A stretch of 64,000 bases of DNA from Brevibacterium aurantiacum (GCF_900169065.1 NZ_FXZB01000011.1:82116-146115), one strand, 5' to 3'. Shown: positions 37,398 through 46,144, counted from the stretch's first letter. Notes: a model not told the origin generated them from the sequence alone. Translations and numbers: made by a program.

Positions 37398-38261
37398 TCA
37401 GCCGACCCGCACCGCTGCTCGGGAGCTGCGCGCACGACTGTGGTCGGTGAACGGATAGCGGTCACGGATCCGGCGGGGCAGTGTGCGCACGATGACGTAG
37501 GCCAGAGCGAAGATGAGTGCCTTGTCGATGATGTCGGAGAACAGGCTCTGCGCCAAAGTCGCATTGAGCATCTCCAGGCCCGCGGCCTGCAGGACGGCGA
37601 CAACGCCGCCGGTACCCGAGCCGAGTCCGCCGCCGAAGACGTAGGCGGCCACGGGTGCCCCGAGAGCTCCGGCAGGGATTCCTGCCAGCGCACCGGCGAT
37701 GACGGCGAACCAGGGGGTACGGAAGGCTCCGAGCCGCGCAGCCCAACCGGCGGCTGCACCGATGAAGGCCGCACCAGAGCTGAAGGCGATGACGCTGGGG
37801 CTCAGAGTCACACCCCAGATGAGGTTCGAGATGATGCCGGTGAATGCTCCGGCTGCGGGACCGGCGAGGACGCCGATCATCACGGTCCCGATCGAGTCGA
37901 GGTAGAGCGGAATGGGGGTGATGGTCCCGACGACCTGGCCGATGACGATGTTGGCGGCGATGGCCACGGGAATGAGGGCGAGGATGCTGCGCGGGATGAG
38001 CGGGAGTGTGCCGGCTGCGAGGAGGAGTCCCCCGGCCAGGTAGCCGAGCATGACCCACAGTGTCGTGTGGCCCAGGTCGGTGCCGAGATTGGCCGGCTGC
38101 GTCAGAATGACGGCAAGGTAGGTGCCGAGGATGACGATCGTACCGAGAAACGTCAGTGTCAGGGGCAGTGTGTGGCTCTTGAAGCTCTTATCGCTCTGGG
38201 TTTGTGCGGGACCGACGGTGCGTGTCGGCCCCTGCCCAGACTGCTTGGGCGTCATGGTCAT
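37398..38261 (-). CDS. ECF transporter substrate-binding (S) component
   Basis: The 287-residue membrane protein has six or more helices and the segment YLDSIGTVMIGVLAGPAAGA, with FTGIISNLIWG following, typical of S components. It is longer than most S components because of a 30-residue polar N-terminus and a basic tail. AAAGGA lies 7 nt before ATG 38261. Its start lies 74 bp inside the nucleoside hydrolase gene, so the imported compound is probably a nucleoside or related base. Confidence 0.8.
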   Translation of the reverse strand: MTMTPKQSGQGPTRTVGPAQTQSDKSFKSHTLPLTLTFLGTIVILGTYLAVILTQPANLGTDLGHTTLWVMLGYLAGGLLLAAGTLPLIPRSILALIPVAIAANIVIGQVVGTITPIPLYLDSIGTVMIGVLAGPAAGAFTGIISNLIWGVTLSPSVIAFSSGAAFIGAAAGWAARLGAFRTPWFAVIAGALAGIPAGALGAPVAAYVFGGGLGSGTGGVVAVLQAAGLEMLNATLAQSLFSDIIDKALIFALAYVIVRTLPRRIRDRYPFTDHSRARSSRAAVRVG

Positions 38262-39405
38262 GTTGGGGTCCTTTGCTCAGGGTTTCGCCGAGGTGGTCGA
38301 GGAAGGTCTGCGCATCGATCGTGCGGATGATCTCGGCGTTGACGCCCTTCCCCCACCGTCCCAGCCAATCGGCGACGGTTTCGCCACGTGTGAGTTTACC
38401 GGTGAGTTCGACGTCGACGGGCGCACAGATCGTGCTCGCCCAGGGCAGTGTGCCTCGGGTTCCGTTCGCAATGGGCTCTTCCCTGCCCGCCGAGGTGGGT
38501 CTGCCCTGGTCTCCGCGTGCCCATTCGAGTGCGCAGGCAAGGACGAAGGGGTCATGGATGTGTGCGATGTATCCCAGACCGTCCCATTCATGGAATTCGA
38601 AGTAGAACCGCAGAGCTTCTGCCATCTGGGCCAGCCAGGCATCCCATGTCCCACCAGCAGCAGATGATTCTCCTGCCCTCTCGTGGAGTGACGCAGCTCT
38701 GTCGAGGATTGTGCTCAACCGTGCGGGTGTCATCTCAAGCGCCTCAGTAGCTTCGATGGGGGCGATGACCGGCAGCGCTCGATGAGTGCCCTGGCTGTGG
38801 GCGTGGTCGAAGGCGTTGATGACGGTCGCCGTCGCCTCGGGATCGAAGGTGACGTTCCACTCGGTGGTCGGGTGGGTGTTGCCGCGATAGTTGAAGGCTC
38901 CGCCCATGATGAAGAGACGGCCCATCAGGCGGGGCAGTTCGGGCTCGATGGCAAGGGCCAGGGCCAGGTTCGTCGCCGGTCCGATGACGACGCCGATGAG
39001 CTCCCCGGGGTGAGCACGTGCCGCGTCGACCCAGGCCTGCGCGGCGCTGGTGGAGCTCGCCGTTGCTGTTGGGGTGGGAAGGTGCGCGTAACCGGCCCCG
39101 GTGGGGCCGTGCGTGAGGTCGGCGTATTCAGGCTCTGCCGGGGATCCGTCGACTGGATCTCGGGCGAGGTCGCCGACGGACCAAGCTGTGGGGAACTCGC
39201 TTCCCGGGTGGATGGGGATGTCCGTGCGCCCGGCAAGTTCAAGCCAGCCTTGAGCGTTGACGCTGACCTGTGCAGTGGAGACATTACCGCCTGAGGCCGC
39301 GATGCCGATGATATCGACATCGTCTTGGCACAGCAGGTATCCGAGGGCGATGGCGTCGTCGATTCCGGGATCACAGTCGAGGAACAGCGGCAGGTGTGGA
39401 GGCAT
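38188..39405 (-). CDS. Inosine-uridine preferring nucleoside hydrolase
   Basis: The 405-residue protein has the calcium-binding motif LDCDPGIDDAIALGYLL, the VIGPATNLALAL and FIMGGAFNYRGNTHP regions and EWNVTFDPEA. It splits nucleosides to base and ribose. It is longer than usual family members (about 310-330), with a C-terminal tail (KGPQHDHDAQ onward) that overlaps the S-component gene by 74 bp. It is first in the ECF operon. A CAGAAT hexamer 7 nt before the ATG may be its -10. Confidence 0.88.
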   Translation of the reverse strand: MPPHLPLFLDCDPGIDDAIALGYLLCQDDVDIIGIAASGGNVSTAQVSVNAQGWLELAGRTDIPIHPGSEFPTAWSVGDLARDPVDGSPAEPEYADLTHGPTGAGYAHLPTPTATASSTSAAQAWVDAARAHPGELIGVVIGPATNLALALAIEPELPRLMGRLFIMGGAFNYRGNTHPTTEWNVTFDPEATATVINAFDHAHSQGTHRALPVIAPIEATEALEMTPARLSTILDRAASLHERAGESSAAGGTWDAWLAQMAEALRFYFEFHEWDGLGYIAHIHDPFVLACALEWARGDQGRPTSAGREEPIANGTRGTLPWASTICAPVDVELTGKLTRGETVADWLGRWGKGVNAEIIRTIDAQTFLDHLGETLSKGPQHDHDAQAVWAGADTHRRSRTNPER

Positions 39406-39441
39406 GTGCCCTATTCTGCCGGAATCTCGTCTCGCTGCTCC

Positions 39442-39900
39442 TCACCACCGACTCATTCGCACCCAGTTCGGGCACGGCTGTGTCGAGCCTCGACGTACGA
39501 ACTGGCAGCACAGATAGAAGATCTTTGCAGGCGGTTCGTTGACGCCGAACTCCTCACGCAGGTCGACCGGCTCGTGGGATTCGAACCCTGTGCCGATGTC
39601 TGCACCGAATGCTGCCCCGGTGATCCATGGACGTTCTGAGAAGGTGTAGGCGTTGTTGAATACCTCGCAGTCACAGCAGCAGGCGCCCATGCTTCCCAAG
39701 CGTTCCATCAGCGCTGTGGCCCGAGGAGCTGTTCGGTCCCGAAATGTCAGGGCGAAGCGATGTGTTCCGTCGCAGCCGAATTCGCCGAGCTGGCGAAAGA
39801 CGTAGCAGACCAAGCATTCGCCTGCCCTCGGTGTGAGGATGCGGGCTGAGGCTGCATCGACGATCGTTCTGACTTCTGATTCCATGGTGTCTTTGTCCAT
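39442..39900 (-). CDS. DUF2695 family protein
   Basis: A 152-residue cysteine-rich protein: GECLVCYVFRQLGEFGCDGT, RDRTAPRATALMERLGSMGA and a CCCDCEVFNNAY cluster, the pattern I associate with DUF2695. The cysteines suggest metal binding. Function unknown. Start ATG 39900 is a choice; ATG 39885 or upstream in-frame codons are possible. Confidence 0.75.
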   Translation of the reverse strand: MDKDTMESEVRTIVDAASARILTPRAGECLVCYVFRQLGEFGCDGTHRFALTFRDRTAPRATALMERLGSMGACCCDCEVFNNAYTFSERPWITGAAFGADIGTGFESHEPVDLREEFGVNEPPAKIFYLCCQFVRRGSTQPCPNWVRMSRW

Positions 39901-40007
39901 GCGGCAACGATTCCAGACGGCACTGACATGAACTGATGGCAAAGTCTGTCTCTGAACTATATGCGTACTATTCGTGCTGATGAGGGACCCGAACGGTCGT
40001 GTGCGCA

Positions 40008-40020
40008 TAGAATCGAGCCC
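40008..40020 (+). promoter_or_regulatory. Leaderless-type promoter of the sugar kinase gene
   Basis: TAGAAT (40008-40013) is followed by 7 nt (CGAGCCC) and ATG 40021. Confidence 0.55.
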
Positions 40021-40908
40021 ATGAGCATTCTTGTCATCGGTGAGGCTCTCATCGACATCGTCAGTTCGGCCGGATCACCGGATCGGTATGCTCCGGGCGG
40101 TGCGCCGGCGAATGTCGCTCTCGGCCTGGGGCGCCTCGGTGCCGATGCCGAGCTGCTCACCGATGTCGGAGATGACTTTCACGGTGGGTTCCTTCTGGCT
40201 CACCTGCGGGAGTCGCACGTCCGTGTGCATGCACGCCCGACCGGTTCGACCTCGACGGCACGAGCCCTGCTGTCGACGGACGGCTCTGCCGAATACGAGT
40301 TCTCACTGCGCTGGGACCCCGATGCGTCACTGGTCGACAGCGGCGAATGGACGGCAATTCATGTCGGCTCGATCGCAGCGTTCCTCTCCCCCGGTGCCGC
40401 TGCGGTCGATTCTCTCCTCCAGCGTGGAGGAGACTCCTCAGCACTGCTGAGTTTCGACCCCAATATCCGGCCCTCCATCATCGGAGACCGACAACTGGCG
40501 CTGGCTCGGTTCGAGTCACTTGCTACACGTGTCGATGTCGTCAAGCTCAGTGATGTCGACGCGGACTGGCTCTATCCCGGACAGAGTGCCGATGCCCAGA
40601 TCGATCGGATCCTTCGCCTCGGGGCCAAACTGGTCGCACTCACCTGCGGATCGCAGGACTCGATCCTCTCGACCGCATCGTCGAGGGTGAGAGTTCCGGC
40701 AGGAGCAGTGAAGGTGAGGGACACGATCGGTGCCGGAGATACCTTCATGGCTTCTCTTGTGCACGATCTGCAGGGCGCAGGCAGCCATTTCGAGAACGTG
40801 GATGAGGTCGTGCTCGCCGACCTCGGCGAGAATGCCTCACGACGGGCGGCCATCACCGTCAGTCGTGCTGGAGCGGACCTCCCCTGGGCCGGCGAAGAAG
40901 GCGCCTAA
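40021..40908 (+). CDS. PfkB-family carbohydrate kinase
   Basis: The 295-residue kinase has SILVIGEALIDIVSS, the first PfkB signature YAPGGAPANVALGLGRLG and the second RDTIGAGDTFMASLV, with the catalytic Asp in GAGD. Fructokinase or ribokinase activity is likely; the exact sugar cannot be read. Its 3' end overlaps the convergent AHSA1-like gene by 72 bp. Confidence 0.92.
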   Translation: MSILVIGEALIDIVSSAGSPDRYAPGGAPANVALGLGRLGADAELLTDVGDDFHGGFLLAHLRESHVRVHARPTGSTSTARALLSTDGSAEYEFSLRWDPDASLVDSGEWTAIHVGSIAAFLSPGAAAVDSLLQRGGDSSALLSFDPNIRPSIIGDRQLALARFESLATRVDVVKLSDVDADWLYPGQSADAQIDRILRLGAKLVALTCGSQDSILSTASSRVRVPAGAVKVRDTIGAGDTFMASLVHDLQGAGSHFENVDEVVLADLGENASRRAAITVSRAGADLPWAGEEGA

Positions 40909-41331
40909 CTGCTCGATGGCGATTCGGTGACCGTTCCGGCTGCCGTCGATCATGTCGGCGCCGACGAACGACACCACCTGGTTCACGATCGTCACCAGCG
41001 TGCTTGCGGGGACGTCGGTGAAGGACCAGGTGACCACCCCTGTGGCGAGAAGCTCGTCCCCACGCCACACCGTGTCGGTGTGAACGGCAAAGTTCTCCAC
41101 TTCGACGTGGATATAGTCGATGGCCGCACTGAACTCGAGCCCTTCGGGGCTCCCACAACGATATTCCGCACGGCCTCCGGTCCGGAAGTCATCGCAGTCG
41201 TAGAGGACCCTTTCGCCGGCTGGGGCACTCCACTGCTGCCTGGCTTCGGTGTCAGCGAAGGCCTCCCAGACGTCCCCGCGGGGACGTGCGATCTCCGTGC
41301 TCAGTCGAATGGTGTCGGTCGTGGGATTCAT
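40837..41331 (-). CDS. SRPBCC/AHSA1-like protein
   Basis: A 164-residue helix-grip protein: IRLSTEIARPRGDVWEAFAD, QQWSAPAGERVLYDCDDFRT, GRAEYRCGSPEG and TWSFTDVPASTLVTIVNQVV. It is cotranscribed behind a VOC gene (13-nt gap), a frequent pairing. I start it at ATG 41331; an upstream extension to 41439 overlaps the VOC gene and lacks homology features. Confidence 0.82.
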   Translation of the reverse strand: MNPTTDTIRLSTEIARPRGDVWEAFADTEARQQWSAPAGERVLYDCDDFRTGGRAEYRCGSPEGLEFSAAIDYIHVEVENFAVHTDTVWRGDELLATGVVTWSFTDVPASTLVTIVNQVVSFVGADMIDGSRNGHRIAIEQLGAFFAGPGEVRSSTTDGDGRPS

Positions 41332-41344
41332 TGGAGCTCTTGCC

Positions 41345-41677
41345 TCACTCACCGGAGAAGACGATTCGATTGCCGTCTGGGTCAGCGATCTGCAGAATCC
41401 GCTGTCCACCGCCCGGCTCTGGTCCACCGTAGTCGACACCAGCAGCCGTCAGCCGCTCAGCAAGTGCACCGATGTCCGACTCCGCGATCACCGCGGTCGA
41501 GTATCCTGCACGCTGCGGCTCGGCCCAGACCTGGACTCCGAACTCGCTTCCGAAATGCCATTCGAGCAGTCCCGGCATCGGCGAGGCATCGGGGTCACGT
41601 TCGAAGACCTTCGAGTACCAGTCGTGCGCCTGGTCCTGATAGTTGACGATGATGCTGGCCATCAGTCCGGTGAACAT
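41345..41677 (-). CDS. VOC family protein
   Basis: The 110-residue protein opens MFTGLMASIIVNYQDQAHDW and has YSKVFERDPD, WAEPQRAGYSTAVIAES and ILQIADPDGNRIVFSG. AAAGGAG lies 6 nt before ATG 41677. It forms a two-gene unit with the AHSA1-like gene. Confidence 0.85.
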   Translation of the reverse strand: MFTGLMASIIVNYQDQAHDWYSKVFERDPDASPMPGLLEWHFGSEFGVQVWAEPQRAGYSTAVIAESDIGALAERLTAAGVDYGGPEPGGGQRILQIADPDGNRIVFSGE

Positions 41678-41854
41678 GATCGCTCCTTTGAGATCGATGA
41701 GTCGATTCCATACGCAAAGCAATTGCATAGTGCAACTACTCACTCCATAGAAGCACACAGCCCCGGCTCAGACAAGGCCTTCTACGCACTCACATTCCAG
41801 ATGGCGTCAGTGAGAAGCAGCCCCAGGCGAGGAATGCGAAGGTCAGAAGATTGA

Positions 41855-42346
41855 TCACATCTTTCCGAGCGCAGCCTCATACTCGGCCTGCAGACGCTCC
41901 GAAGCCCGTGGCCGAGGTGATTCAGGAAGGACAGCGCCGAGGTGGGCCTCCCGAAGTTCGTCCATGAGATCATCGACCAGCTCGGGCGACTCAGCGAGAA
42001 TTCGGGATCTCACCGTCAGCTCGGGAGAGGTCGGGCGGTGGTTCATTCCCCAGGTGCCGAGTGCGACCATGACGGGCACGACTTGGATCCCCGCCTCGGT
42101 GAGGGAATAGGCGGCCTTTTGACCGCGAACCGTGTCCGCCCGAGTCAGCAGGCCTTCGTCGACCAGCTTCTTCAGACGGCTGGAGAGCATATTCGAGGCG
42201 ATTGACTCGTCGTTGAGCGTGAGGAGCTCGCGGAAATGACGCCGATTGCCGAAAACGATGTCGCGGAGCACGATGAGGCTCCAGGAATCACCGAGGACTT
42301 CGACGGCCGCATTGATCGCACAGCCCGAGCGCGGTTCGCTTCGCAA
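41855..42346 (-). CDS. HxlR-type transcriptional regulator
   Basis: The 163-residue regulator has the HxlR winged helix: GCAINAAVEVLGDSWSLIVL, RHFRELLTLNDESIASNMLS and LKKLVDEGLLTR. The conserved cysteine near the N-terminus (SGCAIN) may sense electrophiles or aldehydes. I start it at TTG 42346, with GGGAGG 5 nt upstream. It is divergent from the reductase gene it probably controls. Confidence 0.88.
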   Translation of the reverse strand: MRSEPRSGCAINAAVEVLGDSWSLIVLRDIVFGNRRHFRELLTLNDESIASNMLSSRLKKLVDEGLLTRADTVRGQKAAYSLTEAGIQVVPVMVALGTWGMNHRPTSPELTVRSRILAESPELVDDLMDELREAHLGAVLPESPRPRASERLQAEYEAALGKM

Positions 42347-42383
42347 TTCATCCTCCCAAGTGGTTGCAATCAGCAATCACTAC

Positions 42384-42414
42384 ATTCTACGCTTGACTCA
42401 ATCATCGCTGACAA
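42384..42414 (-). promoter_or_regulatory. Candidate promoter of the HxlR gene
   Basis: On the minus strand TTGTCA (42409-42414) is followed after 19 nt by TAGAAT (42384-42389). The region also repeats AATCA four times (42368-42417), which could be operator half-sites. Confidence 0.4.
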
Positions 42415-42430
42415 TCACATCGGAGTGATC

Positions 42431-43075
42431 ATGGTTCGAGTACGCGTCCACAGTCAATTCGTCTCACTCGACGGCTATTCCGCCGGTGACTATGTGACGT
42501 TCGACGAGCCGATCGGCGGTGCCCAAGCTCTCTTCGGCTGGTTCGACGGACAAGGAATCGAAGGGATCGGCGGAGTCGATGGACCCGTGACACTTGATCG
42601 TGCGCTGTTCGCGATGTGGGGTCAGGGCATCGGCGCCGAGATCATGGGTCGGAAGAAGTTCGGGCCGCAGGAGGGGCCGTGGCCCGATGATGGGTGGCGC
42701 GGCTGGTGGGGCGAGGAACCGCCGTTCAAGACTCCGTGCTTTGTCCTTACTCACCATCCTCGGGAGTCGATGGAATTCCCCAATGGGACGAGCTTTCATT
42801 TCGTCGATGCCACCGCCGAGGCGGTCCTGAGTCAGGCGGTCGACGCCGCGAACGGCCTTGACGTGCGCATCGGCGGTGGTCCGTCGACCATTCGCCAATT
42901 CCTCGCCGCCGACCTCATCGACTTCATGCATGTGGCGATCGTGCCGATCACGCTGGGCACGGGGGTTTCGCTGTGGGAGGGCATCAGCGGCATCGAAGAC
43001 CGCTTCACGATCGAGACCATCGGCTCATCCAGCGGGCTGACGCACCAGCTCTGGAACAGGAAAGATCGAGGGTGA
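42431..43075 (+). CDS. RibD C-terminal (dihydrofolate reductase-like) family protein
   Basis: A 214-residue reductase-fold protein: VHSQFVSLDGYSAGDYVTFD, DRALFAMWGQGIGAEIMGRK, PCFVLTHHPRESMEFPNGTS, RIGGGPSTIRQFLAADLIDF and MHVAIVPITLGTGVSLWEG. These proteins use NADPH; the substrate is usually unknown. GGAG lies 5 nt before the ATG. It is divergent from the HxlR regulator. Confidence 0.88.
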   Translation: MVRVRVHSQFVSLDGYSAGDYVTFDEPIGGAQALFGWFDGQGIEGIGGVDGPVTLDRALFAMWGQGIGAEIMGRKKFGPQEGPWPDDGWRGWWGEEPPFKTPCFVLTHHPRESMEFPNGTSFHFVDATAEAVLSQAVDAANGLDVRIGGGPSTIRQFLAADLIDFMHVAIVPITLGTGVSLWEGISGIEDRFTIETIGSSSGLTHQLWNRKDRG

Positions 43076-43094
43076 CAACGTCGTAAGAACGACA

Positions 43095-43129
43095 ATGGGG
43101 AGACCGAACGCTGAGTTCGATCTCCCCAT
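43095..43129. terminator. Bidirectional intrinsic terminator
   Basis: ATGGGGAGA (43095-43103) pairs with TCTCCCCAT (43121-43129), and an inner CGAAC/GTTCG stem extends it. It sits between two convergent genes. Confidence 0.8.
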
Positions 43130-43162
43130 CTGTGTGTCGCGAAGTCTATGTGTTGCGAAGCC

Positions 43163-43849
43163 TTACTTCACAGCCTCGGCGATCGGGGTGTCACCGTCGT
43201 AGAAGTTCACGGTCTCTCGCTTCGCGGCATCGTTGGCGATGACATGGGTCATGACATCGGCGACGAGTTCACGTGAGGTCACTCGGGTGTCACTGTCCGG
43301 GGTCGTGCCGTCGACGTCACCGGAGTCATCGGCCAGCAGCACGCTGCCCGTCGACGGCTCCGAGGTCAGACCGCCGGGCCCGAGGATCGTGTAATTCAGG
43401 GAGCTTGCACGCAGGTGCTCATCTGCTCCGTGCTTCGCTTCAACGTAAGGGTAGAACGAGCTCTCCGGGTCGACCCGGTCGAGGTCGACGCCCGCGCTGG
43501 CATAGGACACGATGACGTAGCGATCGACTCCCGCTTGCGCGCTGGCATCGATGGAGCGTTTCGCTGCCTCAAGATCCACAGCACGGGTCCGGTCAGGATT
43601 GCCGCCGCCGGCGCCTGCCGAGAAGACCACGGCCTTTGCTCCGGTAAAGAGCTCCGCGAGCTTGTCCGTCTCCGCCGATTCGATGTCGAGGACGACAGCG
43701 TTTGCGCCTGCTGCCTCGACTTCGGCGCTCTGATCCGGGTTGCGGATGACGGAATCCACCGAGTATCCGGCTTCTTTGAACTTGGGTGCGGCCATGAGTG
43801 CGATCTTTCCGTGGCCTCCGAGAATGACTACGCGGTCTGCATCAGACAT
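43163..43849 (-). CDS. NAD(P)H-binding atypical SDR (NmrA/YwnB-like)
   Basis: The 228-residue protein has a dinucleotide-binding start VVILGGHGKIALMAAPKFKE, then VIRNPDQSAEVEAAGANAVV, VVFSAGAGGGN and YVIVSYASAGVD. It resembles NAD(P)-binding proteins that respond to redox or modify small molecules. AAGGAGG lies 6 nt before ATG 43849. Confidence 0.86.
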   Translation of the reverse strand: MSDADRVVILGGHGKIALMAAPKFKEAGYSVDSVIRNPDQSAEVEAAGANAVVLDIESAETDKLAELFTGAKAVVFSAGAGGGNPDRTRAVDLEAAKRSIDASAQAGVDRYVIVSYASAGVDLDRVDPESSFYPYVEAKHGADEHLRASSLNYTILGPGGLTSEPSTGSVLLADDSGDVDGTTPDSDTRVTSRELVADVMTHVIANDAAKRETVNFYDGDTPIAEAVK

Positions 43850-43928
43850 GTGTTCCTCCTTCGTCGGTGTGCTGGTGGCACTGTCATTGGGAACAGCCCC
43901 GAATGGCGGCGATTTATTCCACACCGGG

Positions 43929-43941
43929 TATTCTCATAGCC
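43929..43941 (+). promoter_or_regulatory. Leaderless-type promoter of the PH-like membrane protein gene
   Basis: TATTCT (43929-43934) is followed by 7 nt (CATAGCC) and ATG 43942. Confidence 0.55.
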
Positions 43942-44520
43942 ATGTCGAGGCCCCTGAACACTGCTGCTGCCCTGCATGCCATGGATCGTGGGCGAAGTGT
44001 CGTCGTGGGAACCTCGTCCCGGAAACTCATCGTCATTCTGTGCTTAGCACTCGTGATTGGCGCGGTACTCGTCGGACTCTCGGTCCTCATCGTCTCGGGC
44101 AGTGTGGAACGCAATGTCAGCTGGGTGCTCTTCGCCTTCAATCCGCGGATGTGGGCGTTCGCTATCGGCATCGTCGGCTGTCTTGTCGTGGCTCCGATCG
44201 CAGTCGGTTATCGCCTCCGCCGGGCAGATGCGCTCGTGGTGTCCAATGCCGGTCTCGTGGAGTCCCACCGAGGGGCGGTTCTGCCGGCGTCGTTCGTGTC
44301 GTGGAATGAGATCGAACGGATCACCCTCGACACGGTCACCCCGAGGCCAGGACCCAAGTACGTCATCTACTACCTGACTCGAGATTCCGTCCAGCGACGT
44401 GGCCGCACCGGCCTCTTCGCTCGACGGATCACTCTCCGCAACGGTTTCGAGTTCTCACACAGGCAACTGTTTGAGCTCTTAACTGCAGCGCACGCACGGT
44501 ATGCGAGGCAGATCCGATGA
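43942..44520 (+). CDS. Membrane protein with a PH-like cytoplasmic domain, function unknown
   Basis: A 192-residue protein with two membrane helices (residues about 28-52 and 70-90) and a C-terminal strand-rich segment (ADALVVSNAGLVESHRGAVL, EIERITLDTVTPRPGPKYV) like bacterial PH domains. No enzyme motif is visible. I do not recognise the family with certainty. Confidence 0.65.
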   Translation: MSRPLNTAAALHAMDRGRSVVVGTSSRKLIVILCLALVIGAVLVGLSVLIVSGSVERNVSWVLFAFNPRMWAFAIGIVGCLVVAPIAVGYRLRRADALVVSNAGLVESHRGAVLPASFVSWNEIERITLDTVTPRPGPKYVIYYLTRDSVQRRGRTGLFARRITLRNGFEFSHRQLFELLTAAHARYARQIR

Positions 44521-44605
44521 TTCGCCCATAACCAGGGGTCCCCTCAATCGGACTCACGTCCCCATCGCCGAGGTTGCACTGCGATTCCGCTGAATCCTCC
44601 GTGGT

Positions 44606-45260
44606 TCACCGGCCGAAGAGACGTCCGAAGAACCCAGGCCGCTTTGCACTGCCTTCTTCCCCGGTCTCTTCGCCTTCGAGGGCACCGGGGTCTGTCGTTT
44701 CTCCCTGCTCCTCAAACGCGTCGTACGCGGCTCCAACTAGAGCGAAGACGTCAAGGTCTGGGGACAGCCCGGCCATCTCTGGAAGTTTCTGGATCAGGAT
44801 GTCACCGTCGACTTCGATCTCAGCCTCGGCCGGTTCACCAGTTCGGGTCTCATCGTCGCCGTCGTCGGCCGTGATCAGCCAACGCGATTCTCCGGGGACA
44901 GGTTCGCCGACGTCAATCGTCGTCTCCCCGTCCTCGTAACACAGGTGACGCACGATTTCGCCGTTGCTCACCACGGTGAATTCGCTGAAGTCGACACTTG
45001 AAACGGTGGCGGCGAAGTGGACTGTGCCCGGTATGCCGAGTCTGCCCTCGTCTGCGGCGGTCGTAAGCGACTCGCCGCCGTCAAGAATGATCGTCGATCC
45101 ACCCTCCCTGACCACGCAGGCACGGGTGTCAGATGGAGTGAGCAGAACAGCCTCGGCGGTGATCTGCCCCCCCCCCCCCTACAGGGACGAGATTGAGCGT
45201 TTTCACGGTGTCGTCAGTCAATACGGAATCGGCGATGAGGATGGCTGTATTGAATCCCAT
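44606..45260 (-). pseudogene. Hypothetical acidic protein, out of frame at a 13-G tract (possible phase variation)
   Basis: ATG 45260 opens MGFNTAILIADSVLTDD, with a leaderless-type promoter. After NLVPV comes a run of 13 G on the coding strand (45167-45179). With 13 G the frame ends at SAHSI-stop; with 12 it would continue QITAEAVLLTPSDTRACVVR into a clean 169-codon frame ending FFGRLFGR at 44606. The full protein would be about 217 residues with a strand-rich acidic middle. Function unknown. It is either phase-variable, decayed or a homopolymer sequencing error. Confidence 0.7.
45167..45179 (-). repeat. Homopolymer of 13 G/C inside a coding region
   Basis: The plus strand shows 13 consecutive C. 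I noticed no other homopolymer of this length in the window. It sits at the exact point where the reading frame shifts. Confidence 0.95.
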
Positions 45261-45272
45261 GATGCCAACGTA
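45261..45272 (-). promoter_or_regulatory. Leaderless-type promoter of the G-tract gene
   Basis: On the minus strand TACGTT (45267-45272) is followed by 6 nt (GGCATC) and ATG 45260, which supports this start. Confidence 0.5.
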
Positions 45273-45549
45273 CCAATTCTTCCCTGCCTCTCCTGCACGT
45301 TGATGCAGCCAGTGGGCTTTATGCTTACGCACCGTGCCGATCGGCTTGTTGGCCTTCGTCGCTGGCGAGGTCGCCGGATGGACGCGAGTTGTTCCCCGGT
45401 CAGCTCTTCCCGGAATCGCAGAGAATCGGGCACTCGCACGGCTGCTGGGTGACGCAGCTGACGCCTGGTGGGTCCCAGCCGGCCAATCATGCGGCGGTCC
45501 CCACCCGAACATGTGGTCCCTCCTGTGAAGGAACGCCGCCGGCGTCCTC
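45273..45549. other. Gap without a convincing gene
   Basis: The divergent region between the G-tract gene and the acyltransferase is about 300 bp. Open frames cross it on both strands but none has a family pattern or a ribosome-binding site. It could be the remains of a gene; I see only the two promoters at its ends. Confidence 0.5.
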
Positions 45550-45562
45550 TAACGTAGTCACT
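45550..45562 (+). promoter_or_regulatory. Leaderless-type promoter of the acyltransferase gene
   Basis: TAACGT (45550-45555) is followed by 7 nt (AGTCACT) and ATG 45563. Confidence 0.5.
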
Positions 45563-46135
45563 ATGCTTCGACGCCTTGCCGCCCGCGCCTTCTGGACATT
45601 CAGCCGCTGGAAGCTGGTCACCCAGCCTGCCCCGAATCGTCCCACCGTGCTCATCGGCGCCCCTCACACATCCAACTGGGATTTCGTCCTCATGCTCTCG
45701 ATCGCCTGGACTCAGCGAATCGAGATGCATTGGCTGGGAAAGCACAGTCTGTTCAAAGGCTGGCGTGGACCGATCATGCGCGGGCTCGGCGGCATTCCAG
45801 TTGACCGTTCCGATCCCAGCCGTATTGTCACCGAGGTGATCGAACGTGTCCATGCCGGCGAGGTCTTCGGCCTGGTCGTCACCCCTGATGGCACTCGCGG
45901 TGGACATACTCATTGGAAGTCCGGTTTCTATCGGATTGCCGAGAAGACCGGCATGCCGGTCACACTCGGCTACGTCGATCGGACCACGATGACCACCGGG
46001 CTCGGACCCACGATCGACATCACAGGTGATATCGCTGCCGATATGGATCGCATCCGTGCCTTCTACGCCGATAAGTCAGGTATCAGGCCGGAAAAGCAGG
46101 TTGTGCCGCGACTGTGTGAAGAGCTCGAACTCTAA
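45563..46135 (+). CDS. 1-acyl-glycerol-3-phosphate acyltransferase-like protein
   Basis: A 190-residue PlsC-family protein with motif I APHTSNWDF (HX4D catalytic pair), HWLGKHSLFKGW, GGIPVDRS and motif III TPDGTRGG. It transfers acyl groups to a lysophospholipid or related alcohol. The start is set by the promoter spacing. It may be cotranscribed with the next gene (9-nt gap). Confidence 0.88.
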   Translation: MLRRLAARAFWTFSRWKLVTQPAPNRPTVLIGAPHTSNWDFVLMLSIAWTQRIEMHWLGKHSLFKGWRGPIMRGLGGIPVDRSDPSRIVTEVIERVHAGEVFGLVVTPDGTRGGHTHWKSGFYRIAEKTGMPVTLGYVDRTTMTTGLGPTIDITGDIAADMDRIRAFYADKSGIRPEKQVVPRLCEELEL

Positions 46136-46144
46136 ATTGAGATC

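Noticed and set aside
45129..45512. A 127-codon minus-strand frame reading through the G tract
   Set aside because: Its first 80 codons are unlike any family and lie upstream of the better start at 45260; only its middle belongs to the frame-shifted gene.
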